Below are positions 53,008 through 64,000 of a stretch of 64,000 nt of DNA, one piece after another; the stretch's first letter is position 1, and each line of letters begins with the position of its first letter. Below the pieces are notes generated by a model. The model searched no databases. It worked only from the letters and a program-made list of their open reading frames with translations, and was not told where the DNA came from. The stretch is taken from assembly GCA_040954595.2 (NCBI GenBank), contig CM082592.2:10478001-10542000 (forward strand), read 5' to 3'. Position numbers and translations under genes: made by a program. The DNA comes from Balanoglossus misakiensis (lineage: Eukaryota; Hemichordata).

Positions 53008-56000
53008 ATGAAAGAGACTTTCGTTGTAGCTGTCCTGTACCTGGCGTTACACGCCTACCAAGCCGTGGGTAGGTACAACCTCTGTTTCGTTTACTGGAAA
53101 AGTATTGATGACAGAACATTTGATTCATACCCGCCAGCTGGGTTGACAGACACGTACCTTCTACTTTGCTCGATCGAACACGCACTTAGCGTTTCCTAAC
53201 AAAGTAAACAGCGCAAGACATTCTTCATGCATCATTCTGAGCCCTTCTTGTCATCCATAAGGGAGATGCCAATTTCATATTCTATGTGCAAAGTGTCCAT
53301 GAACCGAAACCAAATGGTGCACAACTGTAGCCGCTACGTTCTCTAAATATTACCTCTTCAGCACAATGTCATTTGCTATTTATGAGTGAGATTGTACATT
53401 CGACATTTCTTGGGAATAGGAATTACAAATATGCGCGAAATTAATAAAATTAAATTTGCGCGACACAGATACTTGGAATCATATTAGTAAATCATGTTTT
53501 CCCTACAAAGGGCATGATGGTGGTTTCATTTGTCAGGACTAACGGACCATTAAGATGTATTAATGGAAAGCAAAGTAGGGGCACGCACGGCAATATTTTT
53601 ATTTTGAAAAATAGTTAAATCTTTCGGGAGGTGAGTGTGACAAAATCAGCTATCAAGCAAAATGGGATTAAGTTTGGAGCCTATGAACTTTGATATACTG
53701 TATTTGTAACGTTTCATACAACCAAGTTATGCAACAACTAGTCAGCAGTTCCCATAACACCGATCTCACACAGGTATCATAACGTCATATTGGGAATTTT
53801 CAAATGGAAGCAATTATCACGATTATGCGAGTTAGATATTCAGAACCAGCTTTAACTAATGTTGATGATTATACAACGGATACACAAGCCAATTTACACT
53901 TACGGCAGCTGTCTCCTTTAAAAAACACTATTTGTGTGAACATGTTTAACATCATTGGCAATTGTTTTAAATTGAAACGATAGCAGATGATGATGCATCC
54001 ATGCACAACACAATCAACGCCATGTGACGTCATGTAGAGTCATTAAACTATTAGACAAAGCAACGTCAACACTGGTACCACGATAAAACCAAGTTAATAC
54101 GCGTGAATGCGGAATTATAATTATGTGGGTACAATACGCAACAATACGCATAAGAATACAACTGCATAGTGTGCACACAGAGAAATAGTGTGCAGAACCA
54201 CTTGTCGTCAAAAAGCACCACAGTACATTCCGTGGTCTCAAGTATCACAAATCGTAACAAGTTTCCACCAGCTCTAGCGAGACGTTTGCAAAATGAACCA
54301 TAGTGTCACCATAAGGCAGTTTATAAAATTTATGCTATACTGTCATACGGTAGTTATAACCCACAGTCGGTTGGTTAGCAACATAAATCATGCACGTATG
54401 ATAAATTCAAAACACTACCCAATTAAATAGAAGATAGCCATCACAAAACATTTAATCGAGACAAATTAATTCGCGAATTTGTGCTAATCACCAAACCCAA
54501 TGACAGCGAGTTGCTAATAGTAATAACTCAATTCCGCCGATGCGGTGATCGGTATCGCCCGTGCGCATAGCCAATTTCCTTTCACTTTATTCATTTCCCT
54601 GCAAGTATTACATGGCTGCAGGTGACGTATTGTGGTGCTCTAAAAGCTACAATGGACCAGGAAGCAAATGCGATTTACGACATCAACAATAACGTTTCTT
54701 TATTTATGTCTGTCAACGGAGACCTCTGCAACTAATACACGTGACACAAGGGCACAGAGGCTGGTGATAAATGTGACTTAAAGCAGTAAGCTGGTGTAGT
54801 GTTGGATAGAAACTGGCGGTTTCCAAGGGCTAATGCACCTTAGCAACAATCACTAAGGAATATGCAAATATTCAAGGCAGCATCCGGGACTGTGCGCTCC
54901 CTATGCTAAAAGTGGCATCGAATATTGCTCCACTTTGTAATGTGTCAGGTATAAATATTAATTATCTGTTTTATTTGCAATTTTATTAGGATTGATTCCC
55001 GTGCCATATTAATCTCATGACAAATTAAACTTCAGTGGAATACCAGAAATGTTTTACTCGGGTACATAATTAATTATAGAGGCACACAAGATAAGCTTAT
55101 TACTAAAATTTATGCCACAACGTCCTACCAATGCAAAGTGCATCGTCTCGTGCAAGTCCATCACTTCATCTTACTCCCTTATGCATCATAATAGAACATT
55201 CTAAATACAAACAAACACCAGACCAAATTTAAAACAAAGTTCACTCTCATTTGTTGGAATATCATAAATCGCATTAACTATGTTGCTGGTAGTCGACGAC
55301 CAAACAGAGTGTTACTAACTGATCAGGACTCTAACCCACACTGACAGATGTTACACTTATATCTATTGAAATTATTGCATATTGTATTGTGATGTGTACA
55401 ATGTTTATCAAATCCGATATCCAATGATATATGCAAAGACATCAACGTATGACTAGTTGATTATATCAGACAAAACGCGCTGGGACGTGACAGATAATTT
55501 TCAAACAATTTTCAGAGTAACGATCTTGTTTCAGTAAGAGTCAAACCAAATTGTTTATTTGTCCCCCATGTGACTCCAATTAGAGAGAGCGTGACCAGTA
55601 TGGATACGTGTTTCAAAAACCGTTTCTAGTACTCTTGTTTTGAATTGAGCATTGCCATTGCCATGTGGTTCCATCTCGTCCATATGGCATTTGAGGAATA
55701 ATGCACATTTTGCCGGATGGTGTGGAAATAAACCCACCATTTCTTTTCATGGAAAATCAATGCTATTCAAAATCGCATTGAGCAGATCATTAATCCGCGA
55801 GCATTTCGAATTGACTGTACAAGGCTATTTTATTTTGTTGGCATTTTCAATTTTAAAGACCAAATATGGCCCTGAATAATTTAAGTTTTATTTCACGTCT
55901 TACATTTGTATTTAATACTCAGCTGTCAGCAATGGTAATTTACTGTTCGCGGCGGATATTTGCGTCAACACGATGCGAGGGCAATGTGCATCTTTTGGAG

Positions 56001-59000
56001 GGCAATGTGTATCTGTTGAAATGACAGTGCACTTAGCAATTCCATTAGGTAACATATCCACATTTAACTGGTTAGTGAATTTAGCACCAGCCAGAAACAT
56101 AACAGTCCTTTCTGCATTCTTATAGATACTAGACGTCTGTGCCGCAGCAAAGGAATGCAGAATTTGAAAGAACTGCTGCGTTACGGCACAGACATCTCTT
56201 TGTCTATGATTAGGGCTTACGGCAATTTAACGTCTAGTCAGTTTTTGTAAAGAGATTGGCAACCCAGCATTAGACTTTCTCAAGTTGAAAGCGTTTCTGA
56301 CGGCGCCTCATCTCGTCATTAACTGAGTAGATCGATAGTGAGTGTATCGTTGTACGGATGGTTGCAGACCGAAAACAAAGTCTATTGTTCTGTAGTCTTC
56401 TCAGTAGGCTTAACAGTTTAAATAATTGTTCAATCGATCCGTGTAGTTATGCAACGTTTTCTCTGTTGCATAAAGAGCCACCCGTGCACTTAACTTCTTT
56501 ATTAACGCATGGAAAAACTTTGATCAGAGGCTCATCGATAGTACCCGTGGACAGTTTCTATTCAACTATGACGTTTGCAGAGGATAATCTTAAATAGGTC
56601 ATCAGCTGATGACTATCATCCATATTTCTTGGCAGAAAACGTAAGTCATGTACAGGCCAGTTATTTATCATAGTGATTTGTATCCATGTATTCATTTATC
56701 CCCAATGCGGGTTTTAAATTTAGCAACTTGTAATTAGGATATCAAAGTCATAATGTCAAGCTGGTCCCCGACTAATCAAGGGCCACAGCTGTTAAAGTCA
56801 GATATTACTAATCAACCTTTTCATAGAAAATGGAATTTGTCCATTAATAAGGCTGCTGTGTCAGGTAATTTAATGAAATTCACTGTACCATTATTAAGGT
56901 CATAATGACATTCAACCATGAAACTAGAGAGGATTTGGCAATAATTCAATTAATCTTTCCAAAACAAAATATTGTATTAATTTGAGTCGAACTATGTACT
57001 TAAAGCTATTCTTCATGGTTCAATTGGGTTGGCAACGATGACGTCACCTGATTGGCGTTGTGGTACGTTGGAACAACTGGACATCATTCTGGTCGATTTT
57101 AAGCACTACATAAAATATATAAACACCATTATATAAATTAAAATTTCACATTAATAATTTATGCACAAGGCTTGTAAAAAACGCCACATATCAGACAGTT
57201 GTAACAATTTCGATTATTGTTAGATGGCACATCCTTGATGAAGAAAGAAGTGTGCTAACTAAGGGTCCATAAAGGTCAACTTACAAAGGTCATTACGTCT
57301 TTCTAACTTTCATTTATTGCACCTGATACGGCAATTGACACAAATCAATGCAATTTCTAACACACTTCATTCAATGCAATATCCAAGCTATTTGTATTTA
57401 ATGCAAAACTAATGGCTTTCACTGAATACAATTGAGATGGCGGCAATCAAACGTAAAAAAAACTGAAAGAATTCCGAACCCGAAAGACATTTGTACACTG
57501 TTAATTATGAGTTTTCCAATAACAGAACAATTTCGTCGTTATTCACGCCACTTTCTTGTAATTTCCTGTTTTAATTTTGACGTTGCTATTAATGACCATG
57601 AATGGTGAATGATTGTTTTACTGACTTTTCAAATAACAGCAATGTCGCCATGACGACTGAGGATACACAAATCACTCTCTTTAATACCTTCGCCGACGAG
57701 GCACACGTGTTCTTAGAACACACACTGCGGATTGAATGAATGTGACAAAGGAATATGAGAAAGACGTGTTCTGTCTCTTCCCTCAGCTTAGCTGGTCTTC
57801 AGTAAAGCCACTGTTTCTCCTATTTGCATTTGCAGCTTTTATCATTTTGCATTACTCCGTAAGCCCCCATGGAGAAGACAATCTGGGAATTGTCAAATCA
57901 TCATTCTATGTGACGTCATAAATCACGTGATTGTTGGAAAACAGATTGCACAGATCTCTCTTACCCATGTTTAGTGACCCATTAAATTTTGAATGTTATA
58001 GGTTATCGTGAAAAGGGCGGATGGGAAATATCACCTCGTTTTATTGCGAGTTTTCATTTTATCGATTCACATGGGCTTTTAAGCTTTCAGAATAAATGAC
58101 CTGTAGGCCCCTAATAGTTGTTTTAGTTTACCGGAAGTCCTGATATTAGTGGCGTTTGATGTATTAAATGGACTCCTGAAGACAGTGTTCATCATCACCT
58201 CCTTATGTCGGTACCTTTGTCTTGATCTTCAAAAAGACATGTCATTATAGCGGCATGCTAAGAAATCAAGGTTATATCAATATATAGTAGATGGATTATG
58301 GATAATGATAGTTTTTCTTTAGAAGATAAAGTCGATCATGACCATAGAGATTACATAGTGTAATCAAATGACATTAATAATAGCGCTACTGCCCGAGGAA
58401 ATGCACCGTTCAACTGTCATGGTTTTCACATAAAACCTTTAACTGACCGTGCGGTTGATTAAATGGCGCCGAAAAGCTACTTCGACAATTTAGTTTATAT
58501 GATGGGGAGGAGGAGGAAATTTCCTTTTGAAAATGAAAAGATCAATGGATGAAGTACACATTTCATCATATATATTAGACTTTGCTTCCCGTTATACCAA
58601 TCTTTGCCTTGTGTCTATTTTTCCACCGGACTCTTTAAACATACAAATTTGAATATCACTTGATCATGAGATGCAAGACTTAATTAAATATGCAAATTAA
58701 CAATTAAGATGGCACCATTTAAATGCTCATGGTACCGTCACTTATTGTAAATCGTCGTCTCTTTCTATTTATAAACGGCAACGTGCGAGGTTATGCTTCC
58801 AGGCCTGCAGGCAATACATCAACCTGTATACTTCATTCTGGTTTTTTGTGATGGCCAACTGTATGATTTTTATTAAAATCACAAACGCGGGATGGAAGTG
58901 CTTCAGTATTCCGTTTGAATAAAACGTATACTTAACTTTGTCAGTGGTTTGATTGAGGCAAATCACCTATCATTATAAATCGCCAGTTTCGTGTCAATTA

Positions 59001-62000
59001 TACTGTATGCCACGCACATGCATATCGGTTGCATCAATAACTAAACAATTATTGAGATCGATATTACAAAAATAAATTTGCTTGTCAATTAAAGTCGATA
59101 TATTCATTACATACATTATATGTCGAAGGAATCAGCAACAATCAATATTATTAAGCAAATACAGACATTATGTAACCTATAGAGGAAGAAGTCAGGAAAT
59201 TATAACAAACACAATTATCAACAACCTTGAAAGTTAAAAACCGGTGATCTAGCGGTCGATACAGCTCCACTGTGATAGTTTGCATTAGAGACTGCTTCGT
59301 AGTTAAATGCCACACTTTTCTTGAGATTCGGACAAACTGAACAACAGAGCAGATGCAGCAAAAACTTCTATTACCTCTCAATACACAACACAACGCAGAG
59401 CTAGTTGTATGACATTTAAAATGCTGCACCAAGCAATAACGGGTAAAATCGAAGCCAACTATAGTCTAGGGCCTATAAATAGTAGTGATTCTTTTTAACG
59501 GTACTATAAATCGGCATGTTTTATCATATTTTACTTGAATATGCTAATATGGTGTTCTAATTGAATGCGTTAATTGAGAACGTAGTCAAGCGGAACAATC
59601 GAGTTTCAATTCATCAAGCTGTTGAAAGTTTGGTTATCTATATAAATATCGACCACACTGTTACTATCTAATCACGTTGTATTTAATCATCATGTTAATG
59701 CACCTCACATCCGGACTGAAGCTTCCTCCTTGTTTTGAAATTATTATAGCCATTGGTTACTGGACCAAAAAATAAAGCCATTCTTATTTTAACTTTTAAA
59801 CATTTTAGATATACAGCATGTTCCGCATTAATGTGTTATCTTAACTGCAACACGCCTACAGAACGAGGCGGGTCGCTGAATGCAATGTACGAGCTTAGCA
59901 CCATGAAGAAAACCCGCAAAAATATTCATGTTGCTATTTCAACCAAAAAAAAAACATTCTGCTGTTTGCATGGTCATTGGTTTAGCACAATTTCATTCGT
60001 GGTGGCTAACAATAGAATAACACAGAATGCATGGCTGCTTAGAAATTCGTAAAAACGTTTGCAATCACTGATGCATAATCCTTATAATACAACACATTGT
60101 CTGCAATGTCATATATTTATATAATTTCGTACAGAAAGATAAAACGCGTATTTGATCGCCTTTCAGGAAGAAATGAAACCACTGATTACGGACCATGCGC
60201 CGTGAAGTCTGTTGTTGAACCTTAATCATAGAGCTTTCTGGACAATGGTTTGCCACACAAAAATAAGACTGCGCTTGTGCTCGTTTAATCCATTGTTCTG
60301 GCGATGGCGTGTCAAAGTGTATTTTTATAATGATTTATGAGTTCATGTATGGAGATATATTACAGTTGACGCGATGCTGCTTGAAAATAATGACAATAAG
60401 TTGAAATTGAGCCAGTGTTCTTTTGAAAGACAGTGGTTAAAAAGTTGTAATCAGAAAGGTTTTCATCTCACAATCCCATATATATTAATGATTACATCAG
60501 TTTACAACACCTTTGTTTTCTTCTTCAGTCACATTCATCATGCATATGAAATGCAAGTGAATAATCAGAAACACAAATTGGCAGAAATATAAATTGACAA
60601 TGACTTGTGAAGTGAAATCGGGCGAGAAAGACTGCACAAATCAAACGTAGTAACTTTTGTACTTTGTGTGGAATGTGTTGATGCTTTAACATGTAAACCA
60701 TGGACGGAAACAGCTATTCCCGTTCATGACTATTCAAGTGAGGCCTCTCCGCGTCAAGCAACGAATGAATCAGGAAATTTAAATGCTATTGGCGATACCG
60801 AATCAAACAGCTGATGTTTCGCTCTTTTGATGGCGACGTTTTGTATAATACAATAACCTCTGCAAATGAAACATAACCCATTTTAAGAAGTGTGATCGCA
60901 CTAGAATGGGTTGCCATGGTTATAAACATGAATTTCCCAGTGTATAGTAATCATAATGACATTATTCCAATTGGCAATACAGAGTGAGTTTAACTGAATA
61001 TTAAGTTACTGGCGTTCTATTAAGGAGAGATGATTGACACGTGGTGGCCAGTCGTGTTTAAACTTGTCATGGCAACTCGGGGTCAAGGACAGCAAAGAAA
61101 TCCAAGCAAACAAAAGAGACATTATTAAAAAGGGGGTAAATAACACTAGAAAAAAAGTTAAGTCATTAATCAAACGAAAAAGTAGTTTCACTGTTTGGCA
61201 TTGACACTTTGCGTGTATGGCGTCATAGTAATTTTTGTATTAACATTTGTAATGGTTTCGGTAGTGGAATGTTAGCTATTTCATTTTTGTATTGGTTCTT
61301 TGTGGAATTCTACAGATATGGGTCTGTTCACTGTGACACGTCATACATGTGTCATTGAACCCTGATTGGTGTAAAAGTGCCTACGCAAACTGGTCTGCAC
61401 ACAATCTACTGAACCAAAAGTCGGCTTTCATATTGTTATTGTTGGCAGTACCTTTATGAAAATAAAAACTGCGACACACGCAAATGTGAATCCGAGATTG
61501 GGATCTCACATACTGCTGTGAATTATTAACTCTCCTGTCACACTAGATTTTATCGGACGTTTCCATCTTTGTTGGTACAAATCATACTCTTCACTGTCAA
61601 TGTGACTGATTTTCCTTTCATTCCACGTTATAACTTCAAATTGAAAATCGCAGATAAAACATGATAAGCCTTGTATATAGAGATAATGTTTGGAATAGCC
61701 AATTGACCCCAATAGCTTCGCTTGACTGACCGGAGGAAAATGCTTACGGAACTTTTTTTATCAGGTTACAAATATCGACCGAAAATTGGCCAATGATTTC
61801 GGGTTGGTTCCCAACTACGTATACGACAGACTTTGCATATCGATCGCTGAGCACTAGAGGGTGCTGTTCTTGTTTCTCCATATCGAATTAAATGCCCAAA
61901 GCTGCACAATTTCAACATCATCGTTAAATATTATTTTCTCGTATTTTTATACAGTTACAAAAATGAAATTTTCAACTTATTTTGATTATTTTGCTTTGCA

Positions 62001-64000
62001 GGATTCATACATGGCAATAAAAGCAGGACAGATATGGCGTTCCAACTTGTCAAGGATCTGTTCGAAGACCATGAACATCAGAAATACATTCGACCGCTGA
62101 TAAACGATTCAGAAACAGTCACGGTGAAACATCGAATGACACCGATACAGATTTTGAACATAGTGAGTATACACGCATTCATTCTCTGTGTAATCATGGC
62201 AGAAAGCGCGCCCCCTGGCGAAGGATGAACCTTTTGATAAGGAGATCCAAACCCAGAGGGGCATATTTTTAATTCTGAAGATTCAGCTTGTCTGGGCCTG
62301 GTCTCACTTTATACATCGCGCTCTAGAACCTGCCTATTGTGGTACGATACGTTTTGTTGTTCGATCAAAATACGACTGACCTCTAAACCTACTCTTGGTG
62401 TTTTACAGGACGAACAAAATCAAGCCATCTACATGAAAGTATGGATGAGTCAGGTGAGTGTTTATGATATACCTATGCAGAGTTGTTATTCCTTTGTTTT
62501 GGCACTGCCAATATTTCTTAAACCATTCCAACATTACAGTTTTGGCCATGATTTCGCTTATTTTCAGATCTGGACAGACGAATTCATGCAATGGGACCCA
62601 AGAGACTATGGTGGCGTCGAAGAAATTCGAGTACCAATCACCAATTTATGGCAACCAGATATTACACTTGTTAATGGGTAAGCTTATCTTGGCTTAGTTG
62701 AGTCATCACGGGGCAACAGTACACAACTGTCTCCATTGGGTGTGCACATTTTCTACCATTTCTCTAATGGTATACAGTTACTAAATCCATAGAGGTAGCA
62801 ACTGATATTCGCTTGCCTTTTGGTAATTTAATCACGTGGTTTCAGACTCATTCATTTGATTTCCTTGTCGCAGTGTAACCCCTGGCTTCTTGAGACACTA
62901 TGATACAGACGCCATCATTTCATACGAAGGCGAGGTGACAGCTCTGCAACCAGACGTTCTACAGGCAACTTGTAAGGTGGACCCCAGATTTTTCCCGTTT
63001 GACCAACAGAGGTGCCATTTCACCTTCGCTTCGTGGTCATATCCGCTGAACAAGATTGACCTGGTCCTGGACCCCAGCTCCAACACCAACCTGTTCACCA
63101 GCAACGGGGAATGGATGCTACTTGGGATGCCCAAGATACGTGAGGCTGTTCTCGATCCCTGCTGCGCCGTGCCCTTCCCAAAACTCACGTACACCATGCA
63201 CCTGCAAAGGAGGTCCACCTTCTACGTGTTCAACATCGTTCTGCCGTCGTACCTGGCGAGTGCCCTGGTTGCGGTGGCGTTCTTTTTGCCGTCAGACTCC
63301 GGGGAGAGAGTCACCCTATGGGTCACCAGTATGCTGTCTCAGTTCGTCTTCCTAAATGTGCTCTCGGAGTTCATGCCACCGAATTCGGAACACCTGCCAT
63401 ACCTGCGTGAGTAGACTCGGATCTTTTGTGATGTAGATTTAAAAAAAATTCTGAACAGCAGATCTGTGTGTAGTCGGTTGACGGGAGTTCATTTCCATTA
63501 CAGTTAGCGTTGTCGTCATGTAAGAATTCAGGTTCAGATCAAAATCAGGGTCCATTTATAGATGCACCATTTTCGCCAACTTTTATGTAGTCAATTTGAA
63601 CCTGTCAGATGTTCTCTCATTTCCATTGTTGTATGTTGATCTTGATTTCAGAACGTTATTTCTTCTCTTCGATCGGCCTGGTGGCTATATCGGCGCTTGT
63701 TATTGGACTGACGCTCAGCATGCACTTCAAGGAACCCCACTGCCAGGAAGTCCCCGGATGGCTGCGAAATTTGGTTTTCAGGATTTTGGCTCCGCTTGTG
63801 TGTCAGACGAAACTAGCCGAGCGGTATGTTTTGCGGATGAAAGAGAGCAAGAAAAGGAAAAAAGCGAGGCGGAGAGCGAAAATCGACTTAGAAAATTTCA
63901 ATCTTGGATTTGTCCATGAAGCAAAACCCGGGGACAATGATCCAAGTAAACCCCCAAATGGAGTTTTCATCGTTGATGGCGCTATTCACAGACCACCTGT
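53008..64000 (+). CDS. Nicotinic-type Cys-loop receptor subunit (3' end beyond window)
   Basis: Exons 53008..53068, 62002..62162, 62409..62453, 62568..62677, 62874..63406 and 63652 to the window end. Exon 1 encodes a signal peptide (MKETFVVAVLYLALHAYQAV). Its leftover base fits the two-base overhang of exon 2 exactly. Mature landmarks are the LVKDLFEDH helix, TVKHRMTPIQIL, WQPDITLVNG (loop A), the 13-residue Cys loop between C159 and C173, FASW (loop B Trp180), vicinal C222-C223, M1 from about 241, M2 after GERVTL, and M3 from about 305. The cation-filter Glu of GER, Leu9' and Glu20' are present. The large basic M3-M4 loop begins and then the window ends, so M4 is missing. Vicinal cysteines mark an alpha-type subunit. 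However, the loop A and first loop C tyrosines are replaced (V and D), so classical acetylcholine binding is doubtful. Confidence 0.93.
53069..62001 (+). other. 8.9-kb first intron of the Cys-loop receptor gene
   Basis: AT-rich non-coding sequence. No exon with recognisable similarity was seen on either strand, and the many small ORFs lack motifs. A nested set of inverted repeats lies at 56107-56196. Long first introns of ion-channel genes often hold regulatory elements, but none is demonstrable here. Confidence 0.7.
56107..56196. repeat. Interleaved inverted repeats (A-B-A'-B')
   Basis: TTCTGCATTC (about 56109-56118) pairs with GAATGCAGAA (about 56153-56162). GTCTGTGCCG (about 56134-56143, followed by CAGC) pairs with CGGCACAGAC (about 56184-56193, preceded by GCTGCGTTA). 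The two stems interleave rather than nest. Confidence 0.6.

Noticed and set aside
53008-53199. Separate small secreted protein of 63 residues
   Set aside because: The first 20 codons are better explained as the signal-peptide exon of the Cys-loop receptor. The rest lies past a GTAGGT donor and loses hydrophobic logic.

Overview
The window is eukaryotic nuclear DNA from an animal. Genes are split by GT-AG introns, the sequence between them is AT-rich and non-coding, and every recognisable protein is metazoan. A Cys-loop receptor, a rhodopsin-class GPCR, FKBP6, PRODH and GLT1D1 in a gene-dense, intron-rich arrangement suggest a marine invertebrate, either a non-vertebrate deuterostome or a lophotrochozoan. 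I cannot resolve the phylum from the sequence. I rebuilt gene models by reading exons against splice sites and checking that every phase closes; exon lists are in the entries.

Layout. 1-7131: 3' part of an unrecognised Ser/Thr-rich gene on the minus strand, whose upstream exons I could not find. 7132-20047: about 13 kb without recognisable genes, holding a 61-bp near-perfect palindrome and a split inverted-repeat (MITE-like) element. 20048-28749: compact housekeeping cluster of GLT1D1 (+), SRRD (-), DCTPP1 (-) and NDUFS8 (+). GLT1D1 and SRRD converge; DCTPP1 and NDUFS8 share a 166-bp head-to-head promoter. 29553-31721: three-exon GPCR (-). 33176-37978: FKBP6 (-), head-to-head (153 bp between start codons) with a 19-exon RRM/F-box/LRR gene (+, 38132-44650). 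45055-48532: PRODH (-). 49229-50659: an intronless type II membrane protein with SGNH-hydrolase-like motifs (-). 53008-64000: a nicotinic-type Cys-loop receptor subunit (+), with an 8.9-kb first intron, running off the window.

The genes do not form one pathway. NDUFS8 and PRODH both feed the mitochondrial respiratory chain, DCTPP1 cleans the dNTP pool, and FKBP6 is known in mammals for meiosis and piRNA biology. Most unusual points: a minor-spliceosome (U12-type) intron in SRRD; FKBP6 with long extensions, including an R3H-like C-terminal segment; the RRM/F-box/LRR architecture next to FKBP6; an intronless SGNH-like gene among intron-rich neighbours; and a receptor subunit with the vicinal cysteines of an alpha subunit but without the usual neighbouring tyrosine. 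No prokaryotic mobile elements, CRISPR arrays, rRNA or tRNA genes were seen.
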